This document shows positions 1 to 5,679 of a DNA stretch of 5,679 nt, piece by piece (position 1 is the first letter of the stretch; the number at the start of each line of letters is the position of its first letter). The stretch covers positions 1-5,679 of the forward strand of contig CAIUDS010000497.1 in assembly GCA_903897985.1 (NCBI GenBank), written 5' to 3'. The notes under the pieces were generated by a model. It worked only from the letters and a program-made list of their open reading frames with translations, made no database searches and was not told the DNA's origin. The position numbers and the translations under genes were made by a program. This stretch comes from an uncultured delta proteobacterium (GTDB lineage: Bacteria > RBG-13-61-14 > DRUE01).

Positions 1-72
1 AGGGCAATTGGGGAGGCGGCGAAGAGAAAATTGAATGAGTTGACCGAAATAAAGCAAGCGCAAATGGTCTGA
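1..72 (+). CDS. Possible 3' end of an upstream gene (partial, unidentified)
   Basis: The first reading frame is open from the left edge to a TGA at 70-72, giving 23 residues that run through KRKLNELTEIKQAQMV. The peptide is charged and would suit an amphipathic helix at a C-terminus, and codon third positions are mostly G or A. The other two + frames close within about 40 nt. A 23-codon open stretch can easily arise by chance and the fragment matches no family I recognise, so this is only a candidate. If real, it is co-directional with the MoeA-like gene, about 117 nt upstream. Confidence 0.3.
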   Translation, partial: RAIGEAAKRKLNELTEIKQAQMV

Positions 73-189
73 AGTCTAGTTGAAACATGGTCGAAGGAGA
101 AAAAACAGGAAGAATAGGGAATTTTTCAACACCCTGCTAGGCATAAAATGGAACATCGTGCGTATGCTTGAACTTTTCGGAGGCGAGTA
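73..189 (+). promoter_or_regulatory. Leader region of the MoeA-like gene with a weak sigma70-like promoter
   Basis: This stretch is richer in A and T than the flanking genes. A hexamer TAAAAT at 144-149 matches the sigma70 -10 consensus at five of six positions. TTTTCA at 123-128 matches the -35 box at four of six, but the spacer is only 15 nt, shorter than the optimal 17. Transcription would start near 156, leaving a leader of about 34 nt. I found no convincing molybdenum-cofactor riboswitch structure, no sigma54 -24/-12 pair with correct spacing, and no clear operator palindrome. The promoter call is tentative. Confidence 0.28.
179..183 (+). promoter_or_regulatory. Shine-Dalgarno site of the MoeA-like gene
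   Basis: GGAGG lies six nucleotides before the ATG at 190. This fixes that codon as the start in preference to the second in-frame ATG at 199, which would be 15 nt away. Confidence 0.8.
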
Positions 190-1413
190 ATGGAAAAGAT
201 GGTTAGTCTTGACCGGGCCCAGGAAATTATCATGGCCGAGACCGCGGCCATTTCCACGGAGACCATCGAGATCCGCCGGGCCAACAATCGGATCCTGGCC
301 CAGGACACCCCCTCCTATGTCAGCCTGCCCTCCGCTCGAACCAGCTACCGCGATGGATACGCGCTCAAAAGCTCGGATTCCGGTCCCGGGAAAAAGCTGA
401 AACTATCCGGCAAGGTTTTCGCCGGCAATCCCCGGACCGACCCGGTTGAGAATGGAGAGGCGGTCTGGATTGCGACCGGCGCAGTGGTTCCGGAGGATGT
501 GGACGCGGTGGTTGACGAGGAAAAAGTTGTTGTGCAGGGAAAAACGATCGAGCTGTCGGAGAAAGTGGAGCCGGGCCAGAACCTGTTGGCGGAAGCCCAG
601 GAATTCGCCAAAGGCGAAGTCCTGCTCCCAAAGGGAACCCTGCTCTCGAGTCGGGAATTGTCGCTCCTGATCGCGGGCGGATATTTTGAGGTCGAGGTGA
701 TCCGGAAGCCGCGGCTGTGGGTGCTGGCGGTTGGGGACGAGCTTAGACATCCGGGCACAGTCACCCGTCCCGGCCAGGTCTATCCGAGCGCGGGCTGGCT
801 GGTGGCGATGCGGAGCGAGGAGATGGGATGCAGTTTGGGGCGGGTGCTTCTGGCGGAGGATGCCCCGGAGGCGCTGATTGAAGCGATCCCGGGCAAGGCG
901 GAAGCCGATCTGGTGATCACGGTCGGGGGCACCGGGGTTGGCCGCAAGGACATCATCGTTGAAAGCCTGGAGCAAATCAGCGCCCGTGTGGTTTTTCAGG
1001 GCGTCAAAATCCGGCCCGCTCATTCCACCATCTTTTCCAAGCGGGATGGCCAGATCATCTTTTCCCTGCCCGGCCGGGTCAGCGCCGCGGAAATCGGGTT
1101 CGAGCTGATGGTTCGGCCCGCGATCCTCAAGTTGCAGGCCAAGCCCGCGGAGGAGTTCACGCTGATCTCGGCCCGGACCGGCAAGGACCTCGAGGGGGTG
1201 AAAGATCACCGGCACATTTACCGCGGCAAACTCGAGAACAAAAACGGCGAGTTCTGGGTGGAGCCGCTCCGGCGCAAGAGCTGGCACCATGAAATCGCGG
1301 AAGCCGACGGATACATCATGGTAAAAGAGAATACCAAACCGGCCCATGTCGGCGACCCGGTCAGCTTTATGATGCATCCGCGCCGGCTGGCAAAATTCTT
1401 CCCCAAACCTTGA
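190..1413 (+). CDS. MoeA-like molybdopterin molybdenumtransferase, divergent active site
   Basis: This 407-residue protein has the length and domain order of MoeA, which inserts molybdate into adenylylated molybdopterin in the cytoplasm. Recognisable family landmarks are RDGYA at 54-58, ATGAVVP at 96-102, GQN at 129-131, VGDEL at 181-185 (the MogA/MoeA-like domain) and GGTGVGRKD at 246-254. A C-terminal beta domain (about 320-397) ends with VGDPV. Several segments are aberrant. The E. coli KPGKP motif aligns with RPAHS (275-279), so both lysines are replaced. GLPGNPVSA aligns with SLPGRVSA (292-299), which loses one residue and the second proline. The arginine and aspartate after GQN are also missing, with LLAEAQEF in their place. 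The E. coli residue roles are recalled from the literature, not computed here. The protein may therefore be a specialised or inactive paralogue, a tungsten-related variant or a binding protein. I withhold the symbol moeA. The start is set by a well-spaced GGAGG. The gene is probably co-transcribed with the methyltransferase downstream. Confidence 0.85.
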   Translation: MEKMVSLDRAQEIIMAETAAISTETIEIRRANNRILAQDTPSYVSLPSARTSYRDGYALKSSDSGPGKKLKLSGKVFAGNPRTDPVENGEAVWIATGAVVPEDVDAVVDEEKVVVQGKTIELSEKVEPGQNLLAEAQEFAKGEVLLPKGTLLSSRELSLLIAGGYFEVEVIRKPRLWVLAVGDELRHPGTVTRPGQVYPSAGWLVAMRSEEMGCSLGRVLLAEDAPEALIEAIPGKAEADLVITVGGTGVGRKDIIVESLEQISARVVFQGVKIRPAHSTIFSKRDGQIIFSLPGRVSAAEIGFELMVRPAILKLQAKPAEEFTLISARTGKDLEGVKDHRHIYRGKLENKNGEFWVEPLRRKSWHHEIAEADGYIMVKENTKPAHVGDPVSFMMHPRRLAKFFPKP

Positions 1414-1418
1414 GGAAA

Positions 1419-2204
1419 ATGCCCAACCCAATCCGGACCGCCATTCTGACCTTTGCTTTTCTGGCATTGAGCTGCGCCCCCGGTTGTCCGCGTGACGCCA
1501 ACCGGCCGCCTCTGGAATCTGATCAGAAAGGAAGCGCGGAGATGTCCGACCGGAGTCAGGATGAAATTTTCTCCTTGCGGCGCGAGGAAATGGTCAAGGA
1601 CCAGATCGAGGCGCGCGGGGTAAAAGACCCGCTGGCGCTTGCGGCTATGCGCAAGGTTCCCCGCCATGTTTTTGTGCCGGAAAAATTATGGAGCCAGGCC
1701 TATGATGACCACCCGCTCCCGATCGGGTTCGACCAGACCATCAGCCAGCCCTATATCGTGGCGTTCATGACCGAGCAACTCGCGCTCAAGGGCGGCGAGA
1801 AGGTCCTGGAAGTCGGCGCCGGGTCCGGCTACCAGGCCGCGGTGCTGGCCGAGATTGCGGACGAGGTTTATACCATTGAGATCATCTGCGGCCTGGCCGA
1901 CACGGCCAAGGCCCGGCTGGAAAAGCTGGGCTACAAAAATATTTCCGTGAGCTGCGGGGATGGATATAAGGGCTGGCCCGAGGCCGCGCCCTTTGACGGC
2001 ATCATCGTGACCGCGGCGCCCGAGCAAGTCCCGCAGCCGCTCATTGACCAGCTCAAGCCCGGGGGAAGGATGGTCATTCCGGTGGGGGGCTTCAATCAGG
2101 AACTGGTCCTGATCAAAAAAACGGCCGACGGAAAAATCGAGCGGCAGTCCGTGCTCCCGGTCCGGTTCGTGCCCATGACCGGAGAGTCGCAGAACCATAA
2201 ATGA
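1419..2204 (+). CDS. pcm: Protein-L-isoaspartate O-methyltransferase, with an N-terminal signal-like extension
   Basis: The enzyme uses S-adenosylmethionine to methylate L-isoaspartyl residues in damaged proteins so that they can revert to aspartate. From the ATG at 1419 it is 261 residues. The core matches E. coli Pcm closely: RKVPRHVFVP, LPIGFDQTISQPYIVAFMTE (about 100-119), SAM-binding motif I VLEVGAGSGYQ (129-139), PFDGIIVTAAP (191-201) and LKPGGRMVIPVG (212-223), ending with VRFVPM. The first 41 residues are extra relative to cytosolic Pcm. They contain an arginine followed by a hydrophobic run AILTFAFLALS, then cysteines, resembling a Sec or lipoprotein signal, though neither LSC nor PGC is an ideal lipobox. 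A second in-frame ATG at 1542 has a better ribosome site and would give a normal 220-residue cytosolic enzyme. I start at 1419 because the signal-like peptide looks non-random. A TTG at 1410 is possible but lacks a ribosome site. The ATG lies 5 nt after the MoeA-like stop, suggesting coupled translation. Confidence 0.93.
   Translation: MPNPIRTAILTFAFLALSCAPGCPRDANRPPLESDQKGSAEMSDRSQDEIFSLRREEMVKDQIEARGVKDPLALAAMRKVPRHVFVPEKLWSQAYDDHPLPIGFDQTISQPYIVAFMTEQLALKGGEKVLEVGAGSGYQAAVLAEIADEVYTIEIICGLADTAKARLEKLGYKNISVSCGDGYKGWPEAAPFDGIIVTAAPEQVPQPLIDQLKPGGRMVIPVGGFNQELVLIKKTADGKIERQSVLPVRFVPMTGESQNHK
1527..1532 (+). promoter_or_regulatory. Internal Shine-Dalgarno site for a shorter Pcm start
   Basis: AAAGGA lies nine nucleotides before the in-frame ATG at 1542. 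Its spacing is better than that of the GAGG at 1412-1415, which sits only 3 nt before the ATG at 1419. It supports either 1542 as the true start or two translated forms of the methyltransferase. Confidence 0.5.
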
Positions 2205-2213
2205 ATTACAGAC

Positions 2214-2804
2214 CTACGGGGCCTCGCCCCGGATCCCGAACATGACGAACTTGACCAGGGTGCCGGAAAGCCGGTCCAGGTCCTTGATCTCCCCGGCCGC
2301 CCATTGATAAATCGCTTCCTTGAAAATGCCCACGATGAACCGCGCCACCAAATAGGGGTCGGCCTTGCGGGCCTTGCCCAGGGCCTGCGCCCGGCCCACA
2401 TAGCCGCAAAAAATATCGGCCATGTTCTTGTAAAAATGATCCACCTGGTCGGCAAAGCCCTTGTCCACCCCCATGGCCTCCTGCATCACCAGGGCGATGA
2501 AATCAACCGAGTTCTTGTGGCTCAGGAGCAGGCGCAAAGAATTGCGTAGCGCGTCCTCCAACTGCCTTTCGTTCATGTTCCCGGTGAGCTTGAGATTGGG
2601 GAGCGCCCGGTAAATGTAAGCGAAGTTGGTGTTCAGGAGTTGCCGAAAAATATCCCGCTTGTCCTTGAAATAAATATAGAAGGTGCCGCGCGCCACCGCG
2701 GCCCGCCGGATGATGTCCGCGACCGAGGTCGAATGATAGCCCCGCTCGGCAAAAAGCCGCAAGGCGCATTCCAGCAACTGATCCTTTCGTTCCTCTTTCC
2801 TCAT
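2214..2804 (-). CDS. TetR-family transcriptional regulator
   Basis: This 196-residue protein has the standard TetR layout: an N-terminal DNA-binding helix-turn-helix (about residues 8-54) and an all-helical C-terminal ligand-binding and dimerisation domain. The N-terminus reads LLECALRLFAERGYHSTSV, followed by the recognition region ARGTFYIYFKDKRDIF, very close to the family pattern GTFYYYFxsKexL. The C-terminal half is family-variable, so the ligand cannot be predicted. Its ATG at 2804-2802 directly follows the TGA of the radical SAM gene (TGAATG), so it is the last gene of the - strand operon and probably translated by coupling; only a weak GGGG lies upstream. TetR proteins usually repress nearby genes, but no promoter or operator palindrome is visible beside it, so the target may be the operon promoter beyond the window or a distant site. 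An acyl- or lipid-type effector is possible but unsupported. Confidence 0.93.
   Translation of the reverse strand: MRKEERKDQLLECALRLFAERGYHSTSVADIIRRAAVARGTFYIYFKDKRDIFRQLLNTNFAYIYRALPNLKLTGNMNERQLEDALRNSLRLLLSHKNSVDFIALVMQEAMGVDKGFADQVDHFYKNMADIFCGYVGRAQALGKARKADPYLVARFIVGIFKEAIYQWAAGEIKDLDRLSGTLVKFVMFGIRGEAP
2217..2231. terminator. GC-rich hairpin at the convergent gene junction (possible weak terminator)
   Basis: CGGGGC (2217-2222) and GCCCCG (2226-2231) form a perfect six-base-pair stem with a CTC loop. It lies inside the last codons of the TetR gene, 13 nt beyond the methyltransferase stop. No U-run follows on either strand, so it is not a canonical intrinsic terminator. It may pause polymerase or protect 3' ends of transcripts arriving from both sides, since only 9 nt separate the two stop codons. 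Confidence 0.35.
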
Positions 2805-4484
2805 TCAGCAAGCCCCGCAATCCGCGCAGCCCGGCCGGCAACCAGGAGTCGGCTTCCCTTCGAGCGCGCGCTCATAATCCTGGCGCAGATATTTTTTGCT
2901 CACGCCCGGCGCGATAAAGTCCCAGGGAAAAGTTTCGTCCCCTGCCCTTTCCCTCAGATAATGATGGACCAGTTCCCGGTCTTTTAAAAGTTCCGCGGGT
3001 CTCATTTTCCCCAGCGCCATTTTTTCGAGGCTCGCGCCCAGGCCGCGGTCCCCGCGCGAAAGAATCCCCTGCAAAATCGCCTCGCGGATCGAATCGGTCT
3101 TGAGCTCAAACCCGTCCGCGGGCTTGAGCGCCGCGGCCAGCCGGCTGAATTTTTTCCTAAGCTCGTCCGGACCGGCCATAGCCAGCCATTGGAACGCGGT
3201 CCAGGCCTTGGGCACAAAAGTGTTCACGCCCACCTCGACCACCCCCGGATAGCGCTTTTTGCCCGCGCCCATGGCCAGGGCGGTTTGAATCCTCCGCGCC
3301 GAAGCCGCGATTTCCTCGATCTCCAGGTCCGTCTCCTCCGGGAAACCGACCTGGTAATACAGCTTGACGCGCGGAAATTGATAAGAGCCCACCATGCGCA
3401 TCTTTTGAAACAGCGCCTCGTCCTCCAGGCTCTTGTTGAGAAAACGCCGGAGCCGCTCCGAGCCGGTTTCCGGCGCAAAAGTCAGCGTCTGGCTCCCGCT
3501 CTGCTTGAGCAGTTCCACCAGGCGCTCCTTCAGCGCGGAAATGCGCAGGCTCGAGACCGAAAAGGGAATCCGCTCGCGCCCCAGGAATTGGAGCAGGCCG
3601 TCAAAGCCGTACCAGTCCGACACCACCGGCGCGATCAGCCCGAGCTTGTCGCGGAAGGCCCGCACCCGCTCGATCGCGCGGATAACATTCTGATATTTGG
3701 CCTCGCGCGCCGGCCTCGAGAAATATCCCTCCAGGCAAAATCGGCAGCCCCTTCGGCAGCCGCGCATCAATTCCAAAAGCCCCAGGTCGGAGAATTCCAT
3801 GTCCTCCGTGAAAATCACCTGGTGCGCGGGCAAATCATTTTCCGCGGCGCTTGCGCGCAAAATTTGTTGTTGCGGACGGGAAGGAACATAGATATGAGGG
3901 ACTTCGGCGAATTGGTCCCGCAGTTCCTCCGGCCCGGGATGAGGACCAAGCTCGAGCAGTCTCTGGGCAAGGGATGCAATCACCGGCTCGGCATCTCCGA
4001 TCACGATGAGGTCGAGGAAATCGGCCATGGGCTCGGGGTTGGCGCTGACGCAGATTCCGCCGGCCATGACCAGGGGATGCGAAAATTTTTTGCCCGGGCC
4101 TTTGCGCCGATCGGAGGCGCGGAGGGGGATTTTGGAAAGCCGGAGCATCATGAGCGCCCGGAGGTAATCCAGTTCAAAGGAAAAAGAAAAGGCCACCACC
4201 TCGAATTCATCGAGGGGCTTGCCGGTTTCAAGGCCGCGAATCGGAGCGCCGTCATGCAAATACCGCGGCTCGTCTTGCGGGTCCGGATAAAAAGCGCGGT
4301 CGCAATAAATCCCCTCGGCCTGGTTCAGGAGTTGATATACCCGCTGGAAACCCAGATTGGCCATGGCCACGGAATAGCGGTTGGGGTAACAGAGGACTGC
4401 ATGGAGACGCGCGTGTTCTTTGGGCATGATTAAACTTTGCTCGCGCGCTCTCCGGTTTGAGAATTTTGCGGGATGTCTGTTCAT
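2805..4484 (-). CDS. B12-binding-like radical SAM protein of the TIGR03960 type
   Basis: From the ATG at 4484 this is 559 residues. The N-terminal part (about 30-170) resembles the B12-binding-like domain of TIGR03960 proteins: YPNRYSVAMANLGFQ, then LDEFEVVAFSFSFELDYL and PLVMAGGICVSANPEP. It lacks a DxHxxG cobalamin motif. The radical SAM core follows with MRGCRRGCRFC, whose cysteines (about 243, 247, 250) would bind the [4Fe-4S] cluster that cleaves SAM. TFAPETGSERLRR (about 335-347) is the conserved mid-barrel motif. The last eleven residues form a C-x3-C-x2-C-x2-C cluster (about 549-559) that may hold a second iron-sulfur centre. Relatives are often fused or adjacent to a DUF2344 partner; none is present here. 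The substrate is unknown. An upstream in-frame TTG at 4577 would overlap the M23 gene by 80 nt and has no support. Another ATG at 4427 is possible but would cut a basic segment of the kind I recall before this domain in relatives. The gene begins 13 nt after the M23 stop, in the same operon. Confidence 0.88.
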   Translation of the reverse strand: MNRHPAKFSNRRAREQSLIMPKEHARLHAVLCYPNRYSVAMANLGFQRVYQLLNQAEGIYCDRAFYPDPQDEPRYLHDGAPIRGLETGKPLDEFEVVAFSFSFELDYLRALMMLRLSKIPLRASDRRKGPGKKFSHPLVMAGGICVSANPEPMADFLDLIVIGDAEPVIASLAQRLLELGPHPGPEELRDQFAEVPHIYVPSRPQQQILRASAAENDLPAHQVIFTEDMEFSDLGLLELMRGCRRGCRFCLEGYFSRPAREAKYQNVIRAIERVRAFRDKLGLIAPVVSDWYGFDGLLQFLGRERIPFSVSSLRISALKERLVELLKQSGSQTLTFAPETGSERLRRFLNKSLEDEALFQKMRMVGSYQFPRVKLYYQVGFPEETDLEIEEIAASARRIQTALAMGAGKKRYPGVVEVGVNTFVPKAWTAFQWLAMAGPDELRKKFSRLAAALKPADGFELKTDSIREAILQGILSRGDRGLGASLEKMALGKMRPAELLKDRELVHHYLRERAGDETFPWDFIAPGVSKKYLRQDYERALEGKPTPGCRPGCADCGAC

Positions 4485-4497
4485 TTTTATTTGCCGA

Positions 4498-5448
4498 CTA
4501 GGGACTGATTTTGGGGTTGGCGCCGGAAAGTTCCTGATCCACCTGCTGAGAAATTTCAAAAAGCGCGACGGGATCAATATAGGTATTGTCGAGCCGGAGG
4601 GAAAAATGGAGGTGCGGTCCCGAGGCCCTTCCGCTCATGCCGGCTTTGGCCACCGTCTGACCCTTTTTCACCATGTCCCCGGTTTTGACCATGATCTCGG
4701 AAAGGTGGAAATAGACGGAGTAAAGCCCGCAGCCATGGTCAATGATCAAGCTGTTTCCGGTCAGATATCCCTGATAGACAATGGACACCTTGCCGTTGTT
4801 GACCGCGTGGACCTCATCGCCCTCCGCAGCCTTGAAGTCCGTTCCGAAATGCGGGCTGCGCGGGGAATTGTTGATGATCCGCCTCGTGCCGAACGGGCTG
4901 GTCACATCGCCTGGGACCGGCCGGACAAACCCCGGGTCCCAATAACAGACCGGGTTAATTGCGCTCATGGCCGCGATTAAGGCATTATTGTCCTTCGTGA
5001 TCTGCGCCAATAACTCGGGCGTATAGGGTTCTTCCTGCAAGGTCAATTTCTCTTCGGGATAATTTTTTTCGCGCAACCGGATTGCCTTAAAAAACTCGCG
5101 GGTTTTCCCCGCCGGGTCCTTGATCTTTACCTTGAGCAGGTATTCCCCGGGAAGCTGGACTCGGTCCGGACCCAGATATGCCAGCCAGACTTTTCCGCTT
5201 TCGTTTATATTTTTGAAAAGCGCCGGCTTTCCCCAAATCTCGCCCTTCACGGATTGAGCCGGTTCTTGCAAGTTCAAGATGACCGCGCCGGCCCTTCCCT
5301 GCTCGATGACACACTTGCCCTCATTTTCGGGAAAACATCGGAATGAACTTTGATCCTCGCCAAGCGCGAACCCGGGGCAGAGGACCAGCAAAGTCCATCC
5401 GAGGCTCAGCCTTAATAAGCTATTTGTCCTTGTCTTGTTCCGGTTCAT
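4498..5448 (-). CDS. Exported M23-family (LytM-type) metallopeptidase
   Basis: This 316-residue protein is predicted to cut peptidoglycan cross-bridges, or to activate amidases that do, in the periplasm or cell envelope. Residues 1-30 form a Sec signal: basic start, hydrophobic core LLRLSLGWTLLVL, and likely cleavage after ALG. A beta-rich Ig-like N-terminal domain (about 40-125) matches the arrangement seen in M23 proteins with a Peptidase_M23_N-type domain, including LPGEYLLKVKIKD. The catalytic domain spans about 175-295. Its zinc ligands are intact: H200 and D204 (HFGTD), and H281 in GPHLH (279-281). H248 in YFHLS completes the active site. It is therefore probably an active enzyme rather than an EnvC/NlpD-like regulator, though substrate specificity is not shown. 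The start is supported by GGGAGG just upstream. The first 29 nt overlap the end of xseA, so expression is probably coupled. Confidence 0.93.
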   Translation of the reverse strand: MNRNKTRTNSLLRLSLGWTLLVLCPGFALGEDQSSFRCFPENEGKCVIEQGRAGAVILNLQEPAQSVKGEIWGKPALFKNINESGKVWLAYLGPDRVQLPGEYLLKVKIKDPAGKTREFFKAIRLREKNYPEEKLTLQEEPYTPELLAQITKDNNALIAAMSAINPVCYWDPGFVRPVPGDVTSPFGTRRIINNSPRSPHFGTDFKAAEGDEVHAVNNGKVSIVYQGYLTGNSLIIDHGCGLYSVYFHLSEIMVKTGDMVKKGQTVAKAGMSGRASGPHLHFSLRLDNTYIDPVALFEISQQVDQELSGANPKISP

Positions 5449-5679
5449 AATCCTCCCAACGATTTTTTTCCTGTTTCTCCGTCACCCTCGCGCTCAACTC
5501 ACCCTTGTGCAGGATGACCTCGAGCAGGTTTCCCAATTCAACCTGTTTCGTGTCGCTGATGATTTTCCCGCCGGCGCGGTCGCGGACAATGGCATAACCG
5601 CGGCCGAGCGTTGAGAGCGGGCTCAGGGCATGAATGGCCCCGGCATAATGGGAAATGCGCTCGCGGCCAAGACCAATCC
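5420..5679 (-). CDS. xseA: Exodeoxyribonuclease VII large subunit, C-terminal fragment (continues past right edge)
   Basis: The - strand is open from the window edge to a TAG at 5422-5420, showing 85 residues. They contain the XseA signature LSPLSTLGRGYAIV, then GKIIS, a GNLLEVILHKGEL segment and a charged tail. XseA is the catalytic subunit of exonuclease VII, which degrades single-stranded DNA into oligonucleotides with the small subunit XseB. The rest of the gene, normally 400 or more residues, and its promoter lie outside the window. The tail KQEKNRWEDYEPEQDKDK is acidic and unusually charged, and it is the part that overlaps the M23 gene start. No xseB gene follows directly. Confidence 0.88.
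   Translation of the reverse strand, partial: IGLGRERISHYAGAIHALSPLSTLGRGYAIVRDRAGGKIISDTKQVELGNLLEVILHKGELSARVTEKQEKNRWEDYEPEQDKDK
5452..5457 (-). promoter_or_regulatory. Shine-Dalgarno site of the M23 peptidase gene, inside xseA
   Basis: GGGAGG on the - strand ends 3 nt before the ATG at 5448 and lies within xseA codons. It confirms the M23 start and the overlap of the two genes. Confidence 0.65.

Noticed and set aside
87..140. 17-codon ATG frame in the leader region
   Set aside because: There is no ribosome site, it is very short, and it does not connect to the downstream gene.
149..163. Possible sigma54 promoter (TGGAAC with downstream GC)
   Set aside because: The GG and GC elements are 8 rather than 10 nt apart, and the -12 element is not TTGC.
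403..1467. 354-codon open frame on the - strand
   Set aside because: It is antisense to the MoeA-like gene, shows no family motif, and extends into the methyltransferase start; a compositional shadow.
3189..4433. 414-codon open frame on the + strand
   Set aside because: It lies antisense to the radical SAM gene, whose family motifs are clear. The + frame product is rich in H, R, G and L with no recognisable domain and is a GC-codon shadow.
4485..4577. Upstream TTG extension of the radical SAM protein
   Set aside because: It would overlap the M23 gene by 80 nt, uses a TTG start with no supporting ribosome site, and the added residues resemble no known domain. The ATG at 4484 is placed normally after the M23 stop.

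Overview
The window is a bacterial chromosomal segment. By eye it is moderately GC-rich, densely coded, and has no mobile elements, RNA genes or CRISPR. Two gene blocks face each other. The left block reads on the + strand: an AT-richer leader (1-189), a divergent MoeA-like molybdopterin protein (190-1413), and a protein-L-isoaspartate O-methyltransferase (1419-2204). The right block reads on the - strand from the window's right edge: the 3' end of xseA (5420 to the edge), an exported M23 (LytM-type) metallopeptidase (4498-5448), a radical SAM protein with a B12-binding-like N-terminal domain (2805-4484), and a TetR-family regulator (2214-2804). The two blocks meet tail to tail with only 9 nt between stop codons.

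The organism is probably a Gram-negative or deep-branching, largely anaerobic bacterium. An xseA-M23 pair and a TIGR03960-like radical SAM protein fit Desulfobacterota or a related lineage. This is inference from gene content; no lineage marker such as rRNA is present.

Both blocks look like operons. The MoeA-like stop lies 5 nt before the ATG of the methyltransferase. xseA overlaps the M23 gene by 29 nt. The radical SAM gene starts 13 nt after the M23 stop, and its own stop abuts the TetR start (TGAATG). The genes do not form one obvious pathway: they cover cofactor handling, protein repair, DNA repair, cell-wall remodelling, an uncharacterised radical SAM reaction and a regulator.

The most notable points are: the MoeA-like protein has lost several residues thought essential for molybdenum insertion; the methyltransferase has two plausible starts that would yield an exported and a cytoplasmic form; and the radical SAM protein ends in a four-cysteine cluster and is immediately followed by a regulator. 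I see no clear evidence of a wholly new defence or mobile system.
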